Source of the DNA: an uncultured Bacteroidales bacterium
GTDB taxonomy: Bacteria; Bacteroidota; Bacteroidia; Bacteroidales; UBA932
DNA length: 13,712 nucleotides
Direction: 5' to 3'
Assembly (NCBI GenBank): GCA_934702165.1
Contig: CAKUYG010000039.1
Location: 1-13,712, forward strand
Below, one piece after another: positions 1 through 7,852 of the stretch. Under the pieces are notes generated by a model. The model was not told the origin of the DNA, ran no database searches, and saw only the letters and a program-made list of their open reading frames with translations. The translations under genes were made by a program, and so were the position numbers. Numbering within the stretch: the stretch's first letter is position 1; every line of letters begins with the position of its first letter.

Positions 1-896
1 ACATCACCCATGCCGAGGATGCGGTCAGCAACGCGGGCAGGGTAGAAAATGTCGAGGGCCTCCATCTTCTCGCCCATGCTGACAAACTTGATCGGCTTGC
101 CTGTGACCGCCTTGATGGAAAGTGCGGCACCGCCACGGGTATCGCCGTCCATCTTGCTGAGCACCACTCCGTCGTAGTCAATGGCCTCGTTGAATGCCTT
201 GGCGGACTCCACCGCGTCCTGTCCTGTCATCGCATCGACCACGAAGAGGGTCTCGGACGGCTGGAGGGCCTTGTGGAGCGTGGAGATCTCGTCCATCAGT
301 TCCTTGTCCACCACAAGACGTCCGGCGGTGTCGACAATCACTACGCTGTAGCCTTCCTGTCTGGCCTTTGCGACCGCGTCCTTTGCGACCTTGACAGGAT
401 CCTTCTCTCCTTCTTCGCTGTAGACAGGGACTCCGACCTGCTCGCCGAGGGTCTGGAGCTGGGTGATGGCGGCCGGGCGGAAAGTGTCACAGGCGGCGAG
501 CAGGACCTTAGCCCCTTTCTTGCTCTTGAGCCTGAGGGCCAGCTTGCCGCAGAAGGTTGTCTTTCCGGAACCGTTGAGACCGGCCACAAGTATGACGGCC
601 GGGCTGCCCTTGACATTGATCTCGCTGTGTTCCGAACCCATGAACTCGGCCAGTTCGTCGTGGACGATCTTGACCATCATCTGCTGAGGCTTTACGGCAG
701 TGAGGACATTGGCCCCCATGGCCTTGGCCTTGACCTTGTCGCAGAAGTCCTTGGCTACCTTGTAAGAGACGTCGGCATCGAGCAGCGCACGTCTGATTTC
801 CTTGAGGGTCTCGGCCACATTGACTTCCGTGATCTTGCCCTCACCCTTGAGTATCTTGAAAGACCTTTCCAGTCTGTCGGATAGATTGTCGAACAT
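1..896 (-). CDS. ffh: Signal recognition particle GTPase Ffh, 3' end cut by window edge
   Basis: Ffh is the protein part of the bacterial signal recognition particle. With 4.5S RNA it binds signal sequences on ribosomes and docks with FtsY at the membrane. I read 298 codons from ATG at 896-894 to the left edge with no stop. The N-terminal helical domain covers about residues 1-90. The NG GTPase domain follows: P-loop GLNGSGKTT (106-114), DTFRPAA (137-143), DTAGR (189-193), the base-recognition motif SKMDGD (247-252) and MGEK (274-277). The fragment ends in LGMGD, just where the linker to the methionine-rich M domain begins, so the RNA- and signal-binding part (normally about 150 more residues) lies outside. 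The usual TKLDG motif reads SKMDG here, a mild variant. The gene is unrelated to the arginine cluster and is transcribed away from the exporter gene next to it. The family is certain; completeness cannot be judged. Confidence 0.97.
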   Translation of the reverse strand, partial: MFDNLSDRLERSFKILKGEGKITEVNVAETLKEIRRALLDADVSYKVAKDFCDKVKAKAMGANVLTAVKPQQMMVKIVHDELAEFMGSEHSEINVKGSPAVILVAGLNGSGKTTFCGKLALRLKSKKGAKVLLAACDTFRPAAITQLQTLGEQVGVPVYSEEGEKDPVKVAKDAVAKARQEGYSVVIVDTAGRLVVDKELMDEISTLHKALQPSETLFVVDAMTGQDAVESAKAFNEAIDYDGVVLSKMDGDTRGGAALSIKAVTGKPIKFVSMGEKMEALDIFYPARVADRILGMGD

Positions 897-919
897 TGTG
901 TGTCTTTGATTTAAGATTA

Positions 920-927
920 CAAATTTA
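920..927 (-). promoter_or_regulatory. Candidate Bacteroidota -7 promoter box for ffh
   Basis: On the minus strand these bases read TAAATTTG, a full match to the TAnnTTTG element of Bacteroidota housekeeping promoters. The box ends 23 bp before the ffh ATG at 896, giving a short leader of roughly 15-20 nt. I see no convincing TTG/TTTG -33 element 19-21 bp upstream. The placement in the only divergent intergenic gap supports the call. AT-rich gaps produce such boxes by chance fairly often, so confidence is moderate. Confidence 0.5.
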
Positions 928-940
928 ACACTTTTTGCCG

Positions 941-948
941 TATATTTG
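941..948 (+). promoter_or_regulatory. Candidate Bacteroidota -7 promoter box for the cation exporter operon
   Basis: These bases read TATATTTG, a full match to TAnnTTTG. The box ends 8 bp before the ATG at 957, so transcription would begin only a few bases before the start codon and the message would be nearly leaderless. No -33 element is evident at the usual distance. The box overlaps neither the ffh coding region nor the ffh -7 box at 920-927, so the two promoters lie back to back within 60 bp. Confidence 0.55.
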
Positions 949-956
949 CGCCCGTT

Positions 957-1829
957 ATGGAACATCGGCATCATGCGCATCACATTCACGCGCCCCACGT
1001 TCATGCGGTAGAGTCCATGAATGTGGTATACTATATCGCGATCGCGCTCAATTTCGGCTTTGTGATACTGGAAGCTGCAGTGGGAGTGCACAGCAACTCC
1101 ACCGGACTGCTCTCTGATGCGGGGCACAAGATGATAGACGTCTTCTCGCTTCTGATAGCGCTTGTGGCGTTCCGGCTTGCATCGAGCAGGCCGGACAGCC
1201 GCTACACCTACGGTCACCGCAAGGCATCCGTTCTGATATCCCTGTTCAATGCCCTCCTGCTTGTCTGTGCCGTGTGCGTGATAGTATATGAGAGCATGGA
1301 GAAGTTCCTGGAGCCGTCGCCTGTAGACGGGGCTGCGGTATCGTGGACAGCCGCCGTGGGTATCCTGGTCAGCGGGGTGAGCGCACTTCTGATGATGCAC
1401 CATCAGAAAAAGGACATCAACACACGGGGGGCGTTCCTGCATATGGCGGCTGACTCAATGCTCTCGCTGGGCGTAGTACTCTCCGGTGTGGTCATCAGCC
1501 TCACCGGCTGGTATCGTATCGATCCGATAATCAGCCTTGTCATAGCCGCCGTGATCCTTGTCAACGGCATCCGCCTGCTCTCCGAAGCCTTGAGGATGAT
1601 TACGGACGGGGTGCCGCGCGGAGTGGACTATGATGCAGTAAGGGCCGTGATCGCCGGATGCGAGGGGGTGAAGAGCATCGAAGAGCTGCACGTCTGGGCG
1701 GTGAGCATCAACCAGACAGCCCTCACGGTGCGCGTGCAGGTCAACGGCTCAGCCGAAGCGGTGCGCAAGGCCCTGCACGAAAAACTGGATAAACTCGGGT
1801 TCAATCCCGTGACAATAGAAACGATATGA
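957..1829 (+). CDS. Cation diffusion facilitator (CDF) family zinc/cation exporter
   Basis: This 290-residue inner-membrane protein should exchange cytoplasmic Zn2+ or a similar divalent cation for protons. It shows the CDF plan: a His-rich N-terminus with eight His in the first 16 residues, six hydrophobic segments between about residues 22 and 208, and a cytoplasmic ferredoxin-like domain (about 215-290). The transport site is recognisable as HxxxD in TM2 (H57, D61, within SDAGHKMID) and HxxxD in TM5 (H162, D166). In characterised CDFs this four-residue set goes with zinc preference. The YTYGHRKA motif (83-90) between TM2 and TM3 is also typical. I chose ATG 957 because it keeps the His-rich leader and follows the promoter box; an in-frame ATG at 1017 (Met21) is the alternative. 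The stop overlaps the next start as ATGA. CzcD/ZitB-like is the closest class; the metal itself is inferred. Confidence 0.93.
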   Translation: MEHRHHAHHIHAPHVHAVESMNVVYYIAIALNFGFVILEAAVGVHSNSTGLLSDAGHKMIDVFSLLIALVAFRLASSRPDSRYTYGHRKASVLISLFNALLLVCAVCVIVYESMEKFLEPSPVDGAAVSWTAAVGILVSGVSALLMMHHQKKDINTRGAFLHMAADSMLSLGVVLSGVVISLTGWYRIDPIISLVIAAVILVNGIRLLSEALRMITDGVPRGVDYDAVRAVIAGCEGVKSIEELHVWAVSINQTALTVRVQVNGSAEAVRKALHEKLDKLGFNPVTIETI

Positions 1830-2248
1830 AGAAGTGTATTATCATGATGGCTGCCGCCGCAGTGGCCGCAGCCGCCTGCTCGCAGGCAGTGAAGTCCCCG
1901 GTGGGACAGTGGAAGATCGTCTCCGCAGACGGGGAGACAGTGCAGACGGTTGAGAAAACCCCTTACATCGTCTTCGGTGAGGACGGCAGGGTGCACAGTT
2001 GCCTAGGGGTCAACATCGCAAACGGGGACTACAAGCTCGACGGCGACAAACTCAAGATAGGTGAGATGGGCATGACCATGATGGCCGGCCTTCCGCAGGA
2101 CATGGCTGTGGAGAACAAGGTCCGCGAGGCCATAAATGCAGTTGAGCGCATCAGCTATTCTGCTGACACGCTCAAACTCTCTGATGCCGAGGGCAAGGTG
2201 CGCCTCGCTCTTGTGCCCGCTACTGACGCGGAGGTCTCACAGGACTAA
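1826..2248 (+). CDS. META/HslJ-domain lipoprotein
   Basis: This 140-residue protein appears to be an exported lipoprotein. Residues 1-17 form a short, very Ala-rich signal peptide (KK at 2-3, then a hydrophobic run) ending in AAAC, with Cys18 as the likely lipidated residue. The lipobox is weak because position -3 is Ala rather than Leu. The rest fits a single META (HslJ-type) domain: VGQWKIVS near residue 26, an extended stretch with FGEDGRVHSCLG (50-61), NGDYKLDGDKLKIG (66-79), the MTMMAG turn and a C-terminal DTLKLSDAEGKVRLALV strand pair. The usual GCN turn is replaced by CLGVN. META domains occur in envelope stress and heat-shock lipoproteins, but the biochemical role is not established. 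Overlap with the exporter gene suggests translational coupling, not a proven joint function. Confidence 0.8.
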   Translation: MKKCIIMMAAAAVAAAACSQAVKSPVGQWKIVSADGETVQTVEKTPYIVFGEDGRVHSCLGVNIANGDYKLDGDKLKIGEMGMTMMAGLPQDMAVENKVREAINAVERISYSADTLKLSDAEGKVRLALVPATDAEVSQD

Positions 2249-5200
2249 TACTCATCCCATCCCTTGATGCTGATGCTCTCCTGCGGCTCCGCGCAGAACG
2301 CCCTGATGTAGGCGGTGGCAAGCCTTGAGTTGGTGATCAGCGGGACGTTGAAGTCGATGGCGGCGCGGCGCATACGGTATCCGTTGCTGAGTTCCCCGCG
2401 ACTGTAGTTCTTCGGGATGTTTATCACCAGTTCCACCCGATGGTCCTTTATCAGGTCAATAGCTGAAGGGTGTCCCTCAGTGGAAGTCTCATCAGGACGG
2501 AGTGCCAGCTTTGCGGGCACTCCGTTCTCGTTGAGGTAGCGGCAGGTGCCTTCTGTGGCGTAGATCTCTATCCCCTTGGCGCTCAGCAGCTGGCAGGCCG
2601 GGAGGATGTCCGCCTTCTGGCGGGCGTTGCCCGAGGAGATCAGCACGGCTTTCTTCGGGATGCGGTGTCCCACGGAGAGCATGGCCTTGAGCAGGGCGTC
2701 ATCGAGGTTGTCCCCGATGCAGCCGACCTCTCCGGTGGAGGACATGTCCACCCCGAGCACGGGATCAGCCTCGTTGAGCCGGGAGAACGAGAACTGGGAG
2801 CACTTCACGCCCACGTACTCGAGTTCGAACGGATCGATCCCCACCGGGACCGGGTGCTCTCCGAGCATGCAGCGGGTCGCGAGTTCGATAAAGTTGACTT
2901 TCAGAACCTTGGAGACGAACGGGAAACTTCTTGAGGCTCTGAGGTTGCACTCGATGACCTTGATGTAGTTGTCCGTGGCGAGGAACTGGATGTTGAACGG
3001 GCCGGTGATGTGCAGCTCAGCAGCGATGGCGGCCGTGGTCTTGCGGATCCTGGCGGCCGTGATGCCGTAGGTCTTCTGCGGAGGGAACTGTATGGTTGCG
3101 TCCCCGGAGTGCACGCCCGCGAACTCGATGTGCTCGGAGATGGCGGAGGCGATCACACGTCCGTTGTCGGCCACGGCATCGCACTCAAGCTCCTTGCAGC
3201 GCTGCATGAACGAACTGATGACGACAGGGTGCTCCTCGGAGACCTCCACGGCCATGTCGAGGCAGATCTTCAGGTCATCGTAGCTGTAGCACACGTTCAT
3301 GGCAGCTCCGGAGAGCACATAGGAAGGGCGCACAAGCACCGGGAACCCCACTTCTGCGATGAAGCTGTCGATGTCCTCCATCGTGGTGAGCTCTCTCCAT
3401 CTCGGCTGGTCGATGCCGAGCTTGTCCACGATCTGGGAGAACTTGTTGCGGTCTTCCGCGCGGTCGATGTCCGTGGCAGAGGTGCCGAGGATCCTCACTC
3501 CGCTCTTCATCAGAGGCAGGGCGAGGTTGTTAGGGATCTGGCCTCCCACGCTGACTATCACGCCCATCGGTTTCTCGAGCGTGCAGATGTCCATCACGGT
3601 CTCGTAGCTGAGCTCGTCGAAGTAGAGGCGGTCGCAGCTGTCGTAGTCGGTGGAGACGGTCTCGGGGTTGTAGTTGATCATGATGGCCCTGTAGCCGCGT
3701 TTGCGCAGGGTCTGCAGGGCGTTCACCCCGCACCAGTCGAACTCCACGCTGCTGCCGATGCGGTAGGCCCCCGAACCGAGCACTATCACGGAGCGGGAAC
3801 TCTCGCTGAAGCTTACGTCGTCGGCGCTGCCGTTGTAGGTGAGGTACAGGTAGTTGGTGTCGGACGGGAACTCCGCCGCCAGAGTGTCTATCTGCTTGAC
3901 CACCGGCCTCAGACCCTCAGACTTCCTGCGCGAGCGTACGTCGGATTCCGGAATGTTGAATACGCGGCCTATCTGGATGTCCGAGAATCCCTGACACTTG
4001 GCTTTGCGCAGAAGGTCATAGCTTACCTCGCTGAGGCTCTTGACACTTTCCAACTCACGGTAGGTGGATTCGATGTTCTCGAGCTTGTCGAGGAACCATC
4101 GGTCGATCTTGGTAAGATCGTGTATCCTGTCCACGCTGTAGCCCGACTCGAATGCGGCGGCTATGGCGAAGATGCGGGTGTCGGTAGGGTTCTTGAGGGC
4201 GTCGTCAAGGTCGGCGGCGCTATATGGCTTGTTGCAGACGAAGCCGTTGGCTCCCTGTCCTATCATGCGCAGGCCCTTCTGGATGGCTTCCTCGAAGTTG
4301 CGTCCGATGGCCATCACCTCACCCACGCTCTTCATGCTGGAGCCGATCTCGCGGGATACTCCCTTGAATTTGGCAAGATCCCAGCGCGGAATCTTGCAGA
4401 CCACATAGTCAAGGGCCGGTTCGAAGAATGCCGGCGTGGTCTTGGTGACGGCGTTGTTGAGCTCAAAGAGTCCGTAGCCAAGGCCGAGCTTGGCTGCGAT
4501 GAAGGCCAGAGGGTAGCCTGTGGCCTTGGACGCGAGGGCGGAGGAACGGCTCAGACGGGCGTTGACCTCGATCACGCGGTAGTCCTCCCCGTCCGGGCTG
4601 AAAGCGTACTGGACATTGCACTCTCCCACGATCCCGATGTGGCGCACGATGTCGATGGCTGTCTTGCGGAGGAAGTGGAACTCCTCGTTGGAGAGGGTCT
4701 GCGACGGGGCCACGACGATGCTCTCTCCGGTGTGGATGCCGAGCGGGTCGAAATTCTCCATGTTGCAGACGGTGATGCAGTTGTCGTAGGAGTCGCGCAC
4801 GACCTCATACTCAATCTCCTTCCAGCCGCGCAGGGACTTTTCCACCAGCACCTGCGGGGAGAAGGAGAACGCCTTGGTGGCCACGGCGTTGAGTTCCTCT
4901 TCGTTTTCGCAGAAGCCGGAGCCCAGACCTCCGAGCGCGTAGGCCGCGCGCAGGATCACCGGATAGCCGACCTGGGCGGCTGCGGCGCGGGCCTCCTCTA
5001 TGTTGGCGGCCGCGTGCGAGCGGATGGTCTTGACGCCTATCTGGTCGAGCTTCTCAACGAAAAGCTCCCTGTCCTCGGTGTCGATGATGGCCTGGACCGG
5101 CGTGCCGAGCACCTTGATGCCGTATTTGTCGAAGATGCCGTCGCGGTAGAGCTGCACCCCGCAGTTGAGGGCCGTCTGTCCTCCGAAAGAGAGAAGGATG

Positions 5201-5451
5201 CCCTGCGGCTTTTCCTTCTCGATGACCTTCTCCACGAAATACGGGGTGACGGGCAGGAAGTATATCTTGTCCGCCACGCCCTCGGATGTCTGCACCGTGG
5301 CGATGTTTGGGTTGATGAGCACGGTTCGTATGCCTTCTTCCTTGAGGGCCTTGAGGGCCTGGGAACCGCTGTAGTCGAACTCTCCGGCCTCGCCTATCTT
5401 GAGTGCCCCTGAACCGAGCACCAGCACTTTCTTTATTCTTCTGTCAATCAT
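2245..5451 (-). CDS. carB: Carbamoyl phosphate synthase large subunit
   Basis: CarB makes carbamoyl phosphate from bicarbonate, two ATP and ammonia channelled from CarA. The 1068 residues match the full family length. Two homologous synthetase halves are clear: residues 1-400 (GSGALKIGEAGEFDYSG at 13-29, metal-binding EVNARLSRSSALASK at 295-309) and about 555-930 (VLGSGAYRIGSSVEFDWCG, ECNLRASRSFPFVSK at 834-848). An oligomerisation region lies between them, and an MGS-like allosteric domain covers about 932-1068. Many signatures (NPNIATVQTS, SFGGQTALNCGV, NYNPETVSTDYD, RPSYVLSGAAMNV) resemble eukaryotic CAD/CPS1 more than E. coli CarB. ATG at 5451 overlaps the carA stop by one base (TAATG), implying coupled translation and balanced subunits. 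It is last in the arginine operon, which suggests it feeds ArgF', though it may serve pyrimidines too. Confidence 0.97.
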   Translation of the reverse strand: MIDRRIKKVLVLGSGALKIGEAGEFDYSGSQALKALKEEGIRTVLINPNIATVQTSEGVADKIYFLPVTPYFVEKVIEKEKPQGILLSFGGQTALNCGVQLYRDGIFDKYGIKVLGTPVQAIIDTEDRELFVEKLDQIGVKTIRSHAAANIEEARAAAAQVGYPVILRAAYALGGLGSGFCENEEELNAVATKAFSFSPQVLVEKSLRGWKEIEYEVVRDSYDNCITVCNMENFDPLGIHTGESIVVAPSQTLSNEEFHFLRKTAIDIVRHIGIVGECNVQYAFSPDGEDYRVIEVNARLSRSSALASKATGYPLAFIAAKLGLGYGLFELNNAVTKTTPAFFEPALDYVVCKIPRWDLAKFKGVSREIGSSMKSVGEVMAIGRNFEEAIQKGLRMIGQGANGFVCNKPYSAADLDDALKNPTDTRIFAIAAAFESGYSVDRIHDLTKIDRWFLDKLENIESTYRELESVKSLSEVSYDLLRKAKCQGFSDIQIGRVFNIPESDVRSRRKSEGLRPVVKQIDTLAAEFPSDTNYLYLTYNGSADDVSFSESSRSVIVLGSGAYRIGSSVEFDWCGVNALQTLRKRGYRAIMINYNPETVSTDYDSCDRLYFDELSYETVMDICTLEKPMGVIVSVGGQIPNNLALPLMKSGVRILGTSATDIDRAEDRNKFSQIVDKLGIDQPRWRELTTMEDIDSFIAEVGFPVLVRPSYVLSGAAMNVCYSYDDLKICLDMAVEVSEEHPVVISSFMQRCKELECDAVADNGRVIASAISEHIEFAGVHSGDATIQFPPQKTYGITAARIRKTTAAIAAELHITGPFNIQFLATDNYIKVIECNLRASRSFPFVSKVLKVNFIELATRCMLGEHPVPVGIDPFELEYVGVKCSQFSFSRLNEADPVLGVDMSSTGEVGCIGDNLDDALLKAMLSVGHRIPKKAVLISSGNARQKADILPACQLLSAKGIEIYATEGTCRYLNENGVPAKLALRPDETSTEGHPSAIDLIKDHRVELVINIPKNYSRGELSNGYRMRRAAIDFNVPLITNSRLATAYIRAFCAEPQESISIKGWDEY

Positions 5452-6530
5452 TACAACCTTGATATGAATTCATCGAAAAGGAACTCCGTGTCCACCGGGC
5501 CGCTTGAGGCCTCCGGGTGGAACTGGGCGGAGAAGAACGGCTTGCTGCGGTGGCGTATGCCCTCGTTGGTAAGGTCGTTCATGTTGGTGAAATACGGCTC
5601 CCAGTCAGATCCGAGAGTGGCTTCGTCCACTGCAAAGCCGTGGTTCTGCGAGGTGATGAAGCAGCGTTCTGTGCCGTTCATCCTCACCGGCTGGTTGTGG
5701 CTGCGGTGTCCGTATTTGAGCTTGAATGTCTTTGCGCCTGCGGCGAGGGACATCAGCTGGTTGCCCATGCAGATGCCGAATATCGGCCTGTCGCCTTCGT
5801 AAGCCTTGCGGATGTGCTCGACAGCGGCGCGGCAGAGCTCAGGGTTGCCGGGGCCGTTGGAGATGAAGAGCCCGTCCCAGTCGAGGGTGTTGAAATCGTA
5901 GTCCCACGGGACCCTTGTCACCTGCACACCCCTGTCCAGCAGGCAGCCCATGATCCTGTGCTTGACGCCGCAGTCCACCAGAACCACCTTCTTGCCTTCG
6001 GAGCCGTAATGCATCACTTCCTTGCAGCTGACGGCAGCGACCTGGTTGTCGAGGTTGGGATCATAGAACGGAAAGTCCTCCGATGCGCCCTCCGGGACTA
6101 TCTTGCCGAGCATCGCGCCCTGTTCGCGGAGCATCTTTGTGAGCTCGCGGGTGTCGATGCCGAAGATACCCGGGACTTTCTGCTCCTTGAGCCATTCGTC
6201 GAGGCTCTTGACCGCGTCCCAGTGGCTGTATTTCTCGCTGTAGTCCGAGATTATAAGGCCCTTGACGTGGATCCTCTCCGACTCGAAGGTCGTGCAGAGT
6301 CCGTTGGAGTCGTATTTTTCTGACGGGATGCCGTAGTTCCCGATCAGCGGGTAGCTCACGCAGAGTATCTGCCCTTCGTATGACGGGTCGGTCAGGCTCT
6401 CCGGATAACCGACCATCGCCGTGGAGAAGACCACTTCTCCGCTGCCGGCGCCGTCGTATCCGAAGCTCCAGCCTTCCATCCTGCACCCGTTCGCAAGGAC
6501 GAGCGCTGCTTTTTTTCGAGTTTCTGCCAT
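5451..6530 (-). CDS. carA: Carbamoyl phosphate synthase small (glutaminase) subunit
   Basis: CarA hydrolyses glutamine and passes ammonia to CarB. The 359 residues show the N-terminal CPSase small-chain domain (about 1-150, with EVVFSTAMVGYPESLTDPSY at 32-51) and a class I glutamine amidotransferase domain (about 182-359). The nucleophile is Cys254 in GICMGNQ, and the His-Glu pair is H338 and E340 in FHPEAS. SNGPGNP (224-230) is the conserved oxyanion-side loop. It begins 5 bp after argH stops and ends one base into carB. No Shine-Dalgarno is visible before the ATG at 6530. Codons 5-8 contain a run of seven A, with the heptamer A-AAA-AAA in the reading register, a possible but unproven slippage point. 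Confidence 0.96.
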   Translation of the reverse strand: MAETRKKAALVLANGCRMEGWSFGYDGAGSGEVVFSTAMVGYPESLTDPSYEGQILCVSYPLIGNYGIPSEKYDSNGLCTTFESERIHVKGLIISDYSEKYSHWDAVKSLDEWLKEQKVPGIFGIDTRELTKMLREQGAMLGKIVPEGASEDFPFYDPNLDNQVAAVSCKEVMHYGSEGKKVVLVDCGVKHRIMGCLLDRGVQVTRVPWDYDFNTLDWDGLFISNGPGNPELCRAAVEHIRKAYEGDRPIFGICMGNQLMSLAAGAKTFKLKYGHRSHNQPVRMNGTERCFITSQNHGFAVDEATLGSDWEPYFTNMNDLTNEGIRHRSKPFFSAQFHPEASSGPVDTEFLFDEFISRL

Positions 6531-6535
6531 ATTAT

Positions 6536-7852
6536 CTAGAAGTTGGATGCTTGTTTCATGAGTTCGGCTACTCTGTCGTTGCAGAGGTTCCCGAGGCTCC
6601 CGATATGTGTGTGGCCGAGGTCGGAGGCCTTGAGGGAGGCTGTGTCACCCCCTGAGTATTTGAAGCGGCCCTCGTTGACCTCCACCCCCACCTGCCTGTA
6701 GGCTTCGCGGAAGGGTGTGCCTGAGAGCGTCCTGCGGTTGACTTCCTCCACGGTGAAAAGGTGGGTGTAGAGAGGGTTGCCCAGGATGTGTGTGTTGACT
6801 TCGATATGTGCGAGCATGTAGTCCGTCATCTTAAGGCAATCGTGCATCATCTCCAACGCCGGGAAGAGTATGTCCTTGAGCAGCTGGTAGTCACGGTGAT
6901 AGCCGTGGGGGAGGTTGCTGCAGAGCATCGAGATTTCGTTTTCCGTGGAGAGGATGCGGTCGCACTTGCCGCGCACCATCTCCCAGACGTCGGGGTTCTT
7001 CTTGTGCGGCATGATGCTGGAGCCGGTAGTCAGGCTGTCCGGGAAGTGGATGAAGCCGAAGTTCGGGCACATGTACATGCAGCAGTCGGCTGCGAACTTG
7101 TTGAGGGTGAGCGCTATGGAGCCCATTGCCGCGGCTGTGCACTTCTCTGTCTTGCCACGGCTCATCTGTGCTGCGACGCTGTTGATGACCGGGGAGTCGA
7201 AGCCCAGCAGACGGGTGGTCATGTCCCGGTCCAGAGGGAAGGAGTTGCCGTAGCCGGCGGCTGAGCCGAGGGGGTTGCGGTTGACGACCCTGTAGGCCCC
7301 ATGGAGCATGTGCATGTCGTCCACCAGGGCTTCGGCGTAGGCTCCGAACCACAGACCGAAGGATGACGGCATGGCTATCTGGAAATGTGTGTAGCCGGGC
7401 AGAAGCACCTCCTTGTATTTCTCGCTCAAGCTCTGGAGGGTGCGAAAGAGCTGGAGCGTCTCATCCCGCATCGCCAGGATCTCATCGCGCAGGAAGAGCT
7501 TTATGTCCACGAGGACCTGGTCGTTGCGTGAGCGGCCGGAATGGATCTTCTTGCCCATGTCCCCGAGCTCGCGGGTGAGGCTGAGCTCGATCTGGGAGTG
7601 GATGTCCTCCACATCGTCTTCCAGGACGAAACTGCCGTCCCTGACCGTGTCTTCTATCCTGTCGAGGGCTGCCGTGAGGCTGTCAAGCTCGTCTTTGGTG
7701 AGCAGGCCGATGCTTTCCAGCATCCTGATGTGTGCCTTCGAGCCCTGTATGTCATATGCTGCCAGCCGAAGGTCGAGCTGCCTGTCGTTGCCGACGGTGA
7801 AACTCTCCACCTTTTCTGTCGCGCTTGTACCTTTATTCCAGAGTGTTGCCAT
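6536..7852 (-). CDS. argH: Argininosuccinate lyase
   Basis: ArgH cleaves argininosuccinate to arginine and fumarate, the last step of the pathway, as a cytosolic homotetramer. The 438 residues match the family. Visible motifs of the fumarase/aspartase superfamily are HSGRSRNDQ (104-112), PGYTHFQ (152-158, with the catalytic-region T155-H156 pair) and the signature GSSIMPHKKNPD (277-288) on the mobile loop bearing the catalytic Ser. The order argH-carA-carB places the last enzyme of arginine synthesis next to the carbamoyl phosphate supply. Its ATG at 7852 lies inside argE, overlapping that gene by 20 bp. No alternative start fits the N-terminus (MATLWNKG) as well, so I keep the overlap. Confidence 0.97.
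   Translation of the reverse strand: MATLWNKGTSATEKVESFTVGNDRQLDLRLAAYDIQGSKAHIRMLESIGLLTKDELDSLTAALDRIEDTVRDGSFVLEDDVEDIHSQIELSLTRELGDMGKKIHSGRSRNDQVLVDIKLFLRDEILAMRDETLQLFRTLQSLSEKYKEVLLPGYTHFQIAMPSSFGLWFGAYAEALVDDMHMLHGAYRVVNRNPLGSAAGYGNSFPLDRDMTTRLLGFDSPVINSVAAQMSRGKTEKCTAAAMGSIALTLNKFAADCCMYMCPNFGFIHFPDSLTTGSSIMPHKKNPDVWEMVRGKCDRILSTENEISMLCSNLPHGYHRDYQLLKDILFPALEMMHDCLKMTDYMLAHIEVNTHILGNPLYTHLFTVEEVNRRTLSGTPFREAYRQVGVEVNEGRFKYSGGDTASLKASDLGHTHIGSLGNLCNDRVAELMKQASNF

Noticed and set aside
273..884. Plus-strand frame of 203 codons opposite ffh, and similar ones opposite carA (5517-6323) and argE (8154-9071)
   Set aside because: Same antisense register effect. The minus-strand genes have complete family motifs and these frames do not.
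1845..1885. GCC/GCA-rich stretch that looks like a short repeat
   Set aside because: It simply encodes the Ala-rich hydrophobic core of the lipoprotein signal peptide.
3010..5412. An 800-codon open frame on the plus strand opposite carB
   Set aside because: It is in exact codon-for-codon antisense register with carB. A stop there would need TTA, CTA or TCA codons in carB, which GC-rich coding avoids. The translation is low in complexity and resembles no family.
5763..5783. Asn257 in the CarA nucleophile motif (GICMGNQ) where E. coli has His
   Set aside because: This position varies among class I amidotransferases and is not part of the Cys-His-Glu triad, which is intact (C254, H338, E340).
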